DNA from: Candidatus Jordarchaeales archaeon
GTDB lineage: Archaea > Asgardarchaeota > Jordiarchaeia > Jordiarchaeales > Freyrarchaeaceae
NCBI GenBank assembly: GCA_038889235.1
Contig: JAWAHN010000003.1
Span: forward strand, 406,058-470,057
Direction of reading: 5' to 3'
DNA: 64,000 nt
Shown: piece after piece, positions 1 through 8,000 of the stretch
Layout of the letters: each line of letters starts with the position of its first letter
Position numbering within the stretch: position 1 is the stretch's first letter
The notes under the pieces: generated by a model
Database searches by the model: none
Told to the model about the DNA's origin: nothing
Seen by the model: only the letters and a program-made list of their open reading frames with translations
Translations under genes and position numbers: made by a program

Positions 1-336
1 GCCTATGGGAGAGCCGTGGTGAACCTCAGGTGGTTCATGGGTGAGCATAGATTCTACCCTATGACAACGCTGGATGTGATGATCTTGCTGAAAAGAGATC
101 CAGGGGACCCGCAGGTGGTTAGAGAGCTTACACCTGAGGAGGGGCTGGAGTACATGGTTAAGCACGATTACTTGAATCCACACCTACTCCAAAAAGATGA
201 AAGGAAAACTAAGGTTAGAAACAGGTTCTTCTTGGAACTCTTCAGGAGGACGAAAACCTACATGGTGAATACGACTCCCCCGCCGCACGAAACGCAAAGG
301 ATAATACGGGAAACTATAAGAAAAGCGCCCACTTAG
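1..336 (+). CDS. C-terminal part of an unrecognised conserved protein (cut by window edge)
   Basis: The frame is open from base 1, so the real start lies outside the window and only the last 111 residues are visible. The fragment is soluble and charged, with a segment reading ILLKRDPGDPQVVRELTPEE followed by YLNPHLLQKDER and a C-terminal helical tail. I do not recognise the family with confidence; the style is faintly like C-terminal regions of archaeal PEP carboxykinase/HprK-like P-loop proteins, but no P-loop is in the visible part. It ends 6 bases before the stop of the converging roadblock gene. Confidence 0.6.
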   Translation, partial: AYGRAVVNLRWFMGEHRFYPMTTLDVMILLKRDPGDPQVVRELTPEEGLEYMVKHDYLNPHLLQKDERKTKVRNRFFLELFRRTKTYMVNTTPPPHETQRIIRETIRKAPT

Positions 337-342
337 AGAAGT

Positions 343-723
343 CTACATGGATTTAAGGACCGCCTCTATTTTCTCTCTCGCCCTCGCCATTTCGACGAGC
401 AGTAGTCCTATGTTTGCCCCCGGCCTCGTTATGGCTGACAACACCGCTCCTTTTCCGACTCCTATTATTGTTATGTCTCCTTTGTTTCCGCTGACGATTA
501 TTTTTTCTAGTTCTCCTTTTGCTAGTTCGCTTAGTGCTCTTGAGCCTATGTTTAGTATTGCTGCGCTCATCGCCGCTATTAGACCTTCGTCTGCACTCTT
601 CGGTAGGGCTGAAGCCATAACGAGCCCATCAGTCCTAACAATAGCCGAAGCCTCAACATCCGGGTCACTCGCCTCCATCTCCTTAAGGATTTTCTCCAAC
701 TCCTCACGCCACCTCTTAGACAA
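343..723 (-). CDS. Roadblock/LC7 domain protein
   Basis: A 126-residue protein that is almost entirely one roadblock/LC7 fold: a helix, then the strand ASAIVRTDGLVMAS, a helix with AAMSAAILNIGSRAL, strands EKIIVSGNKGDITIIGVGKG and AVLSAITRPGANIGLLL, and a final helix. Archaeal roadblock proteins usually act as homodimeric partners or regulators of small Ras-like GTPases, or in surface-motility systems; no GTPase gene is adjacent, so the partner is unknown. A second, more divergent roadblock gene lies at 35917-36330. Single gene, convergent with the gene at the left edge. Confidence 0.88.
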   Translation of the reverse strand: MSKRWREELEKILKEMEASDPDVEASAIVRTDGLVMASALPKSADEGLIAAMSAAILNIGSRALSELAKGELEKIIVSGNKGDITIIGVGKGAVLSAITRPGANIGLLLVEMARAREKIEAVLKSM

Positions 724-796
724 AACACTCCACCTCTTAAATTCGTCACCCTTAAGAACAATTAAGGAGGATGTTGGTATTAAATTTTTGCTGAGA

Positions 797-1450
797 CTAT
801 TTGAATGGTGGATCTATTAGGTTCAACAGTTTGGGGAGTTCCCGGGCGCTTTCAAGTATAGCATCCGGCTTCACCAGTTCGAGCACTTCTCGTTTAACCC
901 CACCGCTTAGCACAGCTACTGTGAAGGCGCCAACTTTCTTTCCCGCTTCTACATCGGCTAGGTAGTCTCCGACTACTATGCACTCATTCGGTTTTACGCC
1001 GATTTCACCAAGGACTCTGAGTAACTCCTCCTCCTTGGAGTAGTAATCTTTAACGTTTTGGTTTTTTGCGCAAACTACGTCGATGTACTTTGCTAAACCG
1101 TGCTTTTCAAGCTCGCTCCACACGCTTTGAGAACTGCACACTCTGCCAGTAACTACGCACACAAGCAAGCCTTTTTCCCTGAGTTCTTTGAGCGTCTCCT
1201 CGATCCCAGGTATGGGAGCGTCGCTATTCGAGCTAGTCTCCCCATAACGCACAAGGAAGTGCCTCCAGAAAGTTTTTCTTAAATTCTCAGGGATCACGTC
1301 GTCGAGGGCTGCTTTAGAGTAAAGCTCTTCAAACGTTTTCCGGGTTATCTGTGGGAGAGAGAAGGATTCTAGCGTTTCGTTGAACAGCCGGAAAAAACGC
1401 TCCCTCGTGTCGATTAGCGTCCCATCGAGGTCGAATATTACTGCTTTCAC
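797..1450 (-). CDS. HAD-superfamily phosphatase (phosphoglycolate phosphatase-like)
   Basis: About 217 residues with all HAD motifs: motif I FDLDGTLID at the extreme N-terminus, motif II VVTGR, a lysine-containing motif III region near KNQNVKDYYSK, and motif IV VVGDYLADVEAG. A helical cap lies between motifs I and II, as in the phosphoglycolate phosphatase/PGMB subfamily, so it probably hydrolyses a small phosphorylated metabolite; the substrate cannot be read from sequence. I chose the GTG at 1450 because motif I normally sits within the first ten residues and a TATA-like box (CTTAAAAATT on this strand, near 1496) lies about 27 bases before a start site that would leave a short leader. A TTG at 1456 is an alternative. 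Confidence 0.85.
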   Translation of the reverse strand: MKAVIFDLDGTLIDTRERFFRLFNETLESFSLPQITRKTFEELYSKAALDDVIPENLRKTFWRHFLVRYGETSSNSDAPIPGIEETLKELREKGLLVCVVTGRVCSSQSVWSELEKHGLAKYIDVVCAKNQNVKDYYSKEEELLRVLGEIGVKPNECIVVGDYLADVEAGKKVGAFTVAVLSGGVKREVLELVKPDAILESARELPKLLNLIDPPFK

Positions 1451-1558
1451 TTTCAAGAGCTCAGCCCCATGCCCCCATTTGGAGGGAGGAATTTTTAAGT
1501 TTGCTTTCAGCTTTATTCTTGAAAGCAGAACTAGGCTCCTCAAAGGAGGTTCTCGTTC

Positions 1559-3295
1559 TTGGAGGAAGAGCTTAGGAGGAAGCTCCTGAAGCACGTCCTC
1601 AGCAACGCTGTCAAGTATGGTGGTAAAGCGGACCCGAAAGCCGTCATGGGGAAGGTCTTGTCGGAAATGCCCGAACTAAAGCAGAGAGCAAGGGAGATAC
1701 TTAAGCTCGTCGAAGAACTCGTCAAGGAAGTTAACGCCATGACCTTGGATGAACAAAGAAGGAAACTAGAGCAGATATCCCCAGAGGAAGTGAAAGAGAA
1801 GAAAGTCGAGGAGAGAAAGGAGCTTCCTCCTCTCCCAAACGTCGAAAAGTATGGGAAAGTTGTTATGAGGCTTGCCCCATATCCCTCAGGGCCCCTTCAC
1901 ATAGGAAATGCTAGAATGGCAATTTTGAACGACGAATACGTCAAGCGGTACCGTGGGGAGCTACTTCTAGTGTTTGATGACACGATAGGTGGAGGGGGTA
2001 AACGTGTGCTGCCAGAGGCCTATGACCTCATAAGGGAGGGGTTGCAATGGCTTGGAGTGAAATGGAGCAAGGAGTACTACAAGTCTGATAGGCTCCCGAT
2101 ATTCTACGAATACTGTGCAGATTTGATCGAGAAAGGGCACGCCTATGTCTGCACGTGTAAGCAGGAGGTGTGGAGGGAGGAGTTCAAGAAAAAGATGAGG
2201 GCGTGCCCTCACAGGGATACACCTATCGAGGATAACCTTGAAAAGTGGGAGCGCATGCTGGAGGGGGGATACGGCGAGGGAGAGGCTGTAGTGAGACTTA
2301 AAACAGGCATGGATCTACCAGACCCAGCCTTAAGAGATCACGTCATAATGAGGATTTCCGAGAGAGAGCACCCTCGTGTTGGTTCAAAATACCGCGTGTG
2401 GCCACTCCTTGAGTTCTCGTGGGCTATAGATGACCACCTCTTGGGCATAACTCACATTTTGAGGGGTAAAGACCTTGTTAAGGAAGATGCCATCGAGAAG
2501 TTCGTGTGGAGAATATACGGGTGGCCTGGAGCCGAGTTCATACACTACGGCATGCTCACCTTTAGAGGGGTGAAGCTTAGCAAGACTGAGGCACGCCTAA
2601 ACATAGAGAGAGGGGTATACCTGGGTTGGAGTGACCCGCGGACGTGGAGTTTACAGTCCCTTCAGAGGAGGGGGATAAAGCCGGAGGCGCTGAGGGAGTC
2701 CATATTAAGTCTTGGGCTAAGCTTGATTGACGTGGAATACAGCCCAGAGAACCTTTACGCGGTTAACAGAAGGATGATAGACCCGGAGGCCGACAGGTAC
2801 TTCTTTGTAGAAAAACCAGTCGAGTTGATTGTTAGGAGAGTTCCTTCAGATAAGCTTGTGGCGCGCCCACCAGTGCACCCGGACTTTCCGGAGAGAGGGA
2901 CAAGGATCATCGAGGTCGATGTTAAAGACGGGTGTGCCAGGCTTTACATAGACGAGAGGGACGCGTCTAAGATGAGCGAGGGAAGTGTTTTCAGGCTTAA
3001 GGACCTGATGAACTTCAAAGTGGAGGAGAGGAGCGGCGAGAGAGTTGTTGGAGAATTTCACAGCATGAGCATTGAAGAAGCTAGGACGCTTAAGGCGCCG
3101 ATCATACACTGGGTTCCCTCTGAGGGATGGGTGAAAATCAAAGTAGTGAAGCCGGATGGGGAGGTTGTCGAGGGACTAGGTGAACCTTACTGCAGGAAAC
3201 TGACTCCTAACAAGATAGTCCAGTTTGAAAGGTATGGCTTCTGTAAGGTGGACTCCGTGGAACCAGAGATAACCCTTTTCTTTACCCATAGTTAG
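1559..3295 (+). CDS. gltX: Glutamyl-tRNA synthetase, archaeal type
   Basis: A 578-residue class Ib synthetase charging tRNA-Glu. The Rossmann fold shows the HIGH-type signature PYPSGPLHIGNAR (about residue 105) followed by LLLVFDDTIGG, and the KMSKS-equivalent GVKLSKTEAR near residue 345. The beta-rich C-terminal anticodon-binding half is of the archaeal/eukaryotic GlnRS-like type rather than the bacterial helical type. An N-terminal helical extension of about 95 residues precedes the catalytic core, usual for archaea. In most archaea this enzyme also mischarges tRNA-Gln, corrected by GatDE; that is family knowledge, not visible here. The TTG start follows a strong GGAGG about 10 bases upstream. 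The prepilin peptidase gene follows after 9 bases. Confidence 0.95.
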   Translation: MEEELRRKLLKHVLSNAVKYGGKADPKAVMGKVLSEMPELKQRAREILKLVEELVKEVNAMTLDEQRRKLEQISPEEVKEKKVEERKELPPLPNVEKYGKVVMRLAPYPSGPLHIGNARMAILNDEYVKRYRGELLLVFDDTIGGGGKRVLPEAYDLIREGLQWLGVKWSKEYYKSDRLPIFYEYCADLIEKGHAYVCTCKQEVWREEFKKKMRACPHRDTPIEDNLEKWERMLEGGYGEGEAVVRLKTGMDLPDPALRDHVIMRISEREHPRVGSKYRVWPLLEFSWAIDDHLLGITHILRGKDLVKEDAIEKFVWRIYGWPGAEFIHYGMLTFRGVKLSKTEARLNIERGVYLGWSDPRTWSLQSLQRRGIKPEALRESILSLGLSLIDVEYSPENLYAVNRRMIDPEADRYFFVEKPVELIVRRVPSDKLVARPPVHPDFPERGTRIIEVDVKDGCARLYIDERDASKMSEGSVFRLKDLMNFKVEERSGERVVGEFHSMSIEEARTLKAPIIHWVPSEGWVKIKVVKPDGEVVEGLGEPYCRKLTPNKIVQFERYGFCKVDSVEPEITLFFTHS

Positions 3296-3304
3296 AAGAA
3301 AGGG

Positions 3305-3850
3305 GTGACAGCTACGGGTGTTGAGCCCGTTCAGCTAACTTCGTTCGTTACAGCTCTTCTAGCCCTTACATTGGCATCTTACTTTGACCTAAAGGAGAGG
3401 AGGGTGCCGAACAGACTGTGGGTTCCCCCTTTGCTGGGGGGAATACCGTCAGCGCTCATACTTGTAGAGCGCGGGATTCTGGTAGTTGAGGAGGTAGCTG
3501 TCAGCGTAGCTTCAGCTGTGTTAATCGCGCAGGCGTTACACAGGTTGAAAATTTTGGGCGGAGCGGACTGTAAAGCAATCATAGTATCCTGTCTCTTAGT
3601 CCCGGTAGGGTGCAACCGTCTACCGGTACACTTTTTCCCCTTGGCATTGACGACAAACTTGTTCATCATACTTGGAGCTTTGACGGTAGCCGCAGCAGCA
3701 GTGAACACGCTTACAGGGAAATGGTTCAAGGAAGAGAAGAGGGGGTTCTCCTGGAGAACATTTTCTCCCCCGATAATGCCACTTATGGCCTTAAGTTTGG
3801 TAGCCTCCTTCTTTTTCGGCAACCTCGCTCTCATTTCTCTTTCTCGCTAG
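3305..3850 (+). CDS. Prepilin/preflagellin peptidase, A24 family
   Basis: A 181-residue integral membrane protein with about five to six hydrophobic segments. The two catalytic aspartates of the A24 aspartic peptidases are visible: SYFDLKERRVPN near residue 26, matching the D-x(3)-R-x-VPN pattern, and LGGADCK near residue 82, matching GxGDxK. It should cleave class III signal peptides of archaellins or type IV pilins at the cytoplasmic face of the membrane. Substrates are not in the window. The GTG start lies 9 bases after the gltX stop with a purine-rich GAAGAAAGGGG just before it, so the gene is probably cotranscribed with gltX although unrelated in function. Confidence 0.88.
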   Translation: MTATGVEPVQLTSFVTALLALTLASYFDLKERRVPNRLWVPPLLGGIPSALILVERGILVVEEVAVSVASAVLIAQALHRLKILGGADCKAIIVSCLLVPVGCNRLPVHFFPLALTTNLFIILGALTVAAAAVNTLTGKWFKEEKRGFSWRTFSPPIMPLMALSLVASFFFGNLALISLSR

Positions 3851-3878
3851 TAGAGCGGCGAGTGGCTCCGAGAAACAC

Positions 3879-3887
3879 CTTAAATAC
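3879..3887 (+). promoter_or_regulatory. TATA box of the M42 peptidase gene
   Basis: The sequence CTTAAATAC is a good archaeal box A. Its centre lies about 30 bases before the GTG at 3914, which would make the transcript nearly leaderless and argues against the upstream GTG at 3899 as the start. Confidence 0.55.
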
Positions 3888-3913
3888 CCTTTGCCTTAGT
3901 GGAGTTCTACGGG

Positions 3914-4984
3914 GTGGACGACGTGAAGGAGATACTGAAAAAACTTGTCGAAGCATGCGCGCCTTCAGGCTATGAAGAGAACGTGAGAAAGATAATGAAA
4001 GAGGAGCTCAAAGATTACGTGGACGAGGTCAAAGAGGATAGGCTCGGCAACTTGATATGCGTCAAGAAGGGGGGTAGAGGCGGAGCTAAGGTTATGGTTG
4101 CAGCACACATGGACGAGATAGGCATGCTAGTGAAGTACATAGAGAAAGAGGGCTTCATAAGGTTCTCCTATCTTGGGGGCTTCCTAGACCAAACCGTTCT
4201 GAACCAGCGCGTCCTCGTGCACACCGAGAAAGAGGTCATACCGGGAGTCATAGGCTCAACGCCACCCCACCTTCTCCCCGAAGAGAAGCGCAAAAAAGTC
4301 GTGGAGAGAGACGACATGTTCATAGACATAGGGGCCACAAGCAAGGAGGAAGCTGAGTCATGGGGGGTTAAAATAGGGTGCCCGATAACATGGGTGGGAG
4401 ACTTCCTAGAGTTGAAAAACGGCTTCGTATGCGGGAAAGCCTTTGACGACAGAATAGGTTGCCTCGTACTCATAGAGGTCATGAAGAACGTGGACCCAGA
4501 AGTGACAGTCTACGGCGTTGCGTCAGTCATGGAGGAGGTTGGGCTTAGAGGCGCGCGCACCTCGGCTTTCACCGTGGAACCAGACATGGGAATAGCAGTC
4601 GACGTTGCGGCCGCAGGAGACTATCCAGGAGTCGACGAGAGAAAGTCGCCCGTGAAGCTGGGGAAAGGACCGGCGATCACCATAGCGGATGGTAGGAGGG
4701 AAAGCCTCGGCGGTGGGCTCATATCCCATCCACTCCCCAGAAAACTGCTCATTGAGACCGCAGAGAGGAACGGCATACCATACCAATTAGACGTGTTTGA
4801 AGGGGGCACGACCGACGCGACCGAGATTGCTCTTGCCCGCGGAGGCGTACCCGCAGCAGTCCTCTCGATACCGACGCGCTACATTCACACACCGGTAGAG
4901 GTGTTAAACCTTAAAGACGTCGAAAACGCCATAAAGCTGCTAAAGCTTTCGCTTGAAAGAGCCCACGAGGTACTAGCAGTGTGA
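3914..4984 (+). CDS. M42 family metallo-aminopeptidase (TET-type/endoglucanase-like)
   Basis: About 356 residues with the di-zinc peptidase pattern of family M42: metal ligand AAHMDEIGM near residue 60, GKAFDDRIGC near 180, catalytic glutamates SVMEEVGLRGA near 208, VDVAAAGDYPG near 230, and the last histidine ligand in TRYIHTPVE near 320. M42 enzymes form large tetrahedral cytosolic assemblies that trim peptides released by the proteasome; some homologues were mis-named endoglucanases. Start chosen at 3914 from the TATA spacing and a GGAG ten bases upstream; GTG codons at 3899 and 3923 are in frame as well. mtxX follows 12 bases later, so the two are probably cotranscribed. Confidence 0.92.
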   Translation: MDDVKEILKKLVEACAPSGYEENVRKIMKEELKDYVDEVKEDRLGNLICVKKGGRGGAKVMVAAHMDEIGMLVKYIEKEGFIRFSYLGGFLDQTVLNQRVLVHTEKEVIPGVIGSTPPHLLPEEKRKKVVERDDMFIDIGATSKEEAESWGVKIGCPITWVGDFLELKNGFVCGKAFDDRIGCLVLIEVMKNVDPEVTVYGVASVMEEVGLRGARTSAFTVEPDMGIAVDVAAAGDYPGVDERKSPVKLGKGPAITIADGRRESLGGGLISHPLPRKLLIETAERNGIPYQLDVFEGGTTDATEIALARGGVPAAVLSIPTRYIHTPVEVLNLKDVENAIKLLKLSLERAHEVLAV

Positions 4985-4996
4985 GGGTGTGTTTCA

Positions 4997-5821
4997 TTGA
5001 TATACGATTCTATAGTTCGAGCAGCGTCAAGGAGACGGGTGAAAGTAGGCGTAGGAGTAGGCGACTGGAAGGGCGCGGTCAGAGTTGTGTCAGGGGTTAA
5101 GCAGGCATCAGAAATCGTTGACGTAGTGCTTGTCGGGGCCCCCGAGCTGGAAGGTAGGGTTAGCTACGAGCCGTTCTATCAGTCGAGGGAGCCTGAGAGA
5201 AAGCTGCTAGAACTCCTCGTCTCGGGGGAAGTCGACGGGGTTGTTCGAGGCGGGCTCAGCGCTTCAACTTTTCTGAAACATGTGAAGCAAACGTTTAAAG
5301 TTGAAAAAATTTTGAGGATCGCACTGTTGGAGGACGCCGCCGGCCACCAGTTCATGTTCTCCCCCGTTGGAGTAGACGAAGGGGAGAGCGTCGAGGAGAA
5401 GATTTCTCTCGCAGCTGGGGCAGCGGACTTTCTTAGGAAGATAAGTGTGGCACCTAAAATAGCGGTTCTCTCTGGTGGGCGCTTAGGCGACATTGGTAGG
5501 AGCCCAAGAGTTGATAAGACGATAAGGGAGGCTGAGGAGGCCGCTAGGATTCTCAGGGAGAGAGGGTACGACGCCGAGCACTACCAGATACTGATAGAGG
5601 ACGCTATAGCGGATGAAAGGAACGTGGTAGTGGCGCCCGACGGGATTTCAGGAAACCTGATTTACAGAACACTCATACACCTCGGCTTAGGAAAGTCTTA
5701 CGGAGCGATATACCTTAACTTGCCGAAATCCGTAGTGGACACGTCGAGAGCGGCTCCCCCCAACGAGTACACCGGAGCTGTTATTATGGCTGCTGCAACA
5801 GTGAACCTTCAAGAGCGTTAA
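4997..5821 (+). CDS. mtxX: MtxX / methanogenesis marker protein 4 family
   Basis: A 274-residue protein of the phosphate acyl/butyryltransferase-like fold family called MtxX or methanogenesis marker 4. Visible hallmarks are RVKVGVGVGDW near the N-terminus, VDGVVRGGLSASTFL near residue 78, the AVLSGGRLGDIGRSPRVDKT segment near 155, and VAPDGISGNLIYRTLIHLG plus the GAVIMAAATV tail. The family is largely confined to methanogens and relatives; its biochemical role is not settled. Its presence with comA, comB and Mvh/Hdr genes here supports a methanogenesis-related heritage. TTG start with GAGGG upstream, 12 bases after the M42 gene. Confidence 0.82.
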   Translation: MIYDSIVRAASRRRVKVGVGVGDWKGAVRVVSGVKQASEIVDVVLVGAPELEGRVSYEPFYQSREPERKLLELLVSGEVDGVVRGGLSASTFLKHVKQTFKVEKILRIALLEDAAGHQFMFSPVGVDEGESVEEKISLAAGAADFLRKISVAPKIAVLSGGRLGDIGRSPRVDKTIREAEEAARILRERGYDAEHYQILIEDAIADERNVVVAPDGISGNLIYRTLIHLGLGKSYGAIYLNLPKSVVDTSRAAPPNEYTGAVIMAAATVNLQER

Positions 5822-5834
5822 CCGGCGGGTTATG

Positions 5835-6824
5835 CTAGGTGCTTTCTAACAGCTCCGTAGGGAAGTACTCCTCCTTTCTCTCCATAGCTGCAATTCTGAA
5901 GTAGTCTGTGAAGGTTATGTCACTAGACGTTATGGACGTCGGGGTCAAACCAGCATCCTCGAGTCCGCTGAGCAAAAGGTTTAGAGGGTCCTCCACCCTC
6001 TTGACAAATATCTTGAGAGTCTTCCTCCCCGTCCTTAGAACATTAACGACAATCCTCAAGTCCTTTATTTTTGAAACATCTTTTTCCGTCAGTTTCTTGA
6101 AGGATACCTCGAAAGCGTAGCCTGCTCGTATGCTGTCAACAAACTTTTTAGGGTCACCGAAGAGAACCACGCGACCCCTGTCAAGGATAACCACGCGGTC
6201 GCAGAAGTCGGTGGTCTCGAGGTCGTGACTCACTATTCCCATGGTCACATTGTACTGCTTGTTTATGTTCCGCAGGTAGTTCAGCACATCCACTCTTAGG
6301 TGGGCGTCGAGGCCTGTTGTTGGTTCGTCCAGCAAGAGCACTTGCGGCTCGTGTATTAGCCCAATACAAATTGAAACTCGCTTCCTTTCGCCGCCCGAGA
6401 GCTTGCCAACAGGCTTCTCCATGAGCTCTCTGTCTTTGAAACCAAGAACCTCCAAGATTTCTATCGCTCTACGCTTAGCCTCCCTCTCAGGTACGCCGTA
6501 CATTCGGGCGAAGAGGCAAGCGTTTTTTAGCGCTGAGAACTCGTAGTAAAGCCCGACCTCGTCAAGCTGGGGGACGTAGCCTAAGACGTGCTTTAGCTTC
6601 TCTTTCTCCTTTACGACGTTTATTCCGGCAACGTGTACCTCTCCCTTAGCGGGGTGAAGCTGTCCAGTTAGAACCCTGAGGCAGGTGGTTTTGCCAGCGC
6701 CGCTTCCACCTATAACCGCTATCAGTTCTCCTTTCTCAGCGTAGAAGCTTACATTCTCTAATACAGTTTTCCCGCCGAGGCGCACGTACACGCCCTCGAG
6801 CTCTATGAACTTTTCCCCGGACAA
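5835..6824 (-). CDS. ABC transporter ATP-binding protein (ABC-2 exporter, NBD 1)
   Basis: A 329-residue nucleotide-binding domain: Walker A GGSGAGKTT near residue 40, Q-loop YVPQLDEVG, ABC signature KLSGGERKR near 143, Walker B VLLLDEPTTGLD and the switch histidine IVSHDLETTD. About 110 residues follow the NBD and end in TFTDYFRIAA, an accessory domain shared with the companion ATPase at 7997-9814, whose tail reads TFEDYFRYVA. The gene is last in a leftward three-gene operon with a permease 6 bases upstream. Together they look like a heterodimeric-NBD ABC-2 exporter; substrate unknown. TTG start. Confidence 0.92.
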   Translation of the reverse strand: MSGEKFIELEGVYVRLGGKTVLENVSFYAEKGELIAVIGGSGAGKTTCLRVLTGQLHPAKGEVHVAGINVVKEKEKLKHVLGYVPQLDEVGLYYEFSALKNACLFARMYGVPEREAKRRAIEILEVLGFKDRELMEKPVGKLSGGERKRVSICIGLIHEPQVLLLDEPTTGLDAHLRVDVLNYLRNINKQYNVTMGIVSHDLETTDFCDRVVILDRGRVVLFGDPKKFVDSIRAGYAFEVSFKKLTEKDVSKIKDLRIVVNVLRTGRKTLKIFVKRVEDPLNLLLSGLEDAGLTPTSITSSDITFTDYFRIAAMERKEEYFPTELLEST

Positions 6825-6830
6825 GTCGTT

Positions 6831-8000
6831 TCACACCACCGACTTCTTCAGTGAGAAAGCTATCAGTGAGAGAGCGAGGAAGAACAGGCTGTAGATTAGT
6901 AGGCCAAGCATTGGGGGATAGGCGTAGTAGAGTGGCAGCCCCCTCGACGCTATGTTCGTAATAGCTTCCCTAGCCATGTGCAGTGGGCTGGCGTTTTTAA
7001 CGTCCGCTACTGGGACCGCTAGTTCTATCACTACTAACGTTAGAAAGGCGAATATGAAGTACTGGTTGGCTTGGAGGCGGGAATTGCTCATGACGGATAT
7101 GAAAACGCCGAGCGTTATTCCGAAGAGCGAGCTGCAGAGGAAGCTGAGAATCAGGTTGACGTAGGAGCCCATGGGCTGGTAGCTGTATGCTAAGCTGAGG
7201 ATCCCTATTATTATCATCATCTGAATGATACTCGTTATGAGGTACGCTAAAACCTTCGCTAGAATTGCTTCAGACTTACTTGCAGGTGTGAGCAGTAGCC
7301 TCCTTAAGGGAACGTCGCCGACAACGCACTGAGAGGTCAGTATCATTATGCCCCCTATCAGGAGCAAGGGGACTATTAGGGGGACTGTTACTCTCAAGTC
7401 GAATCCCTGCTCTTCACTCGGCCCCATGACGGCGGTTATTGCGGGGATTACCTCGTCCTTTGTGAAGTTGAAGCGTATCTTGAAGTTAGCTATGGCGCCC
7501 GTCACGCAGTCTAATACTTTCTTTTGGCTCTCGAAGTCCGTGCCATCAAGGGTTAAGTTTATGTAGGCCGGAACGGGGAATGGCGCCTCCGGGTCCCTAT
7601 TGCTAGCCAGGTGGCTATTAAATCCGAACGGTATTATTATCACGGCTTCTATGTCGCCGCGCCACAGCAAGAAGTTGGCGACGTTCTCGTCGTTTAAGGG
7701 GAAGACTATGCATGTGCTTTTATTAGCGTTGGCAACTAGCTCCCAGAAGAATTCATCCGCAAAATCGTAGTTTGGGTCCCCTATGCTGGTGTCCTGGTTT
7801 ATAACAGCTATCTTAGCGTAGTCGGCAAGTGTGAGCACCCTAAACTGGTAAGCACCAAGGCTGAAGGTGATTATCACGGGAAGGAGGATTAAAACCACTA
7901 GAGCCATCCTGTCCTTAATTATCCCCTCGAGCTCCTTTCTCACCAGGGCAGATATTCGAATCAGGCTTCCGGCAAGCCTAGATAGTGCACGTGACATCAT
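6831..8000 (-). CDS. ABC-2 type transporter permease
   Basis: A 389-residue membrane protein with the ABC-2 layout: cytoplasmic N-terminus, a first membrane span near residues 30-52 (MALVVLILLPVIITFSLGAY), a large extracytoplasmic domain of about 160 residues, then five C-terminal spans from about residue 208 onward. This shape matches NatB/CcmB-like exporters that handle drugs, lipids or small ions. The start codon overlaps the stop of the upstream ATPase by 4 bases (ATGA type), so the two are translationally coupled. Only one permease is present, so a homodimer with two different ATPases is likely. Confidence 0.9.
   Translation of the reverse strand: MMSRALSRLAGSLIRISALVRKELEGIIKDRMALVVLILLPVIITFSLGAYQFRVLTLADYAKIAVINQDTSIGDPNYDFADEFFWELVANANKSTCIVFPLNDENVANFLLWRGDIEAVIIIPFGFNSHLASNRDPEAPFPVPAYINLTLDGTDFESQKKVLDCVTGAIANFKIRFNFTKDEVIPAITAVMGPSEEQGFDLRVTVPLIVPLLLIGGIMILTSQCVVGDVPLRRLLLTPASKSEAILAKVLAYLITSIIQMMIIIGILSLAYSYQPMGSYVNLILSFLCSSLFGITLGVFISVMSNSRLQANQYFIFAFLTLVVIELAVPVADVKNASPLHMAREAITNIASRGLPLYYAYPPMLGLLIYSLFFLALSLIAFSLKKSVV

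Noticed and set aside
347..820. 157-codon frame opposite the roadblock gene
   Set aside because: Serine/proline-rich shadow of the minus-strand gene, which has a clear domain match.
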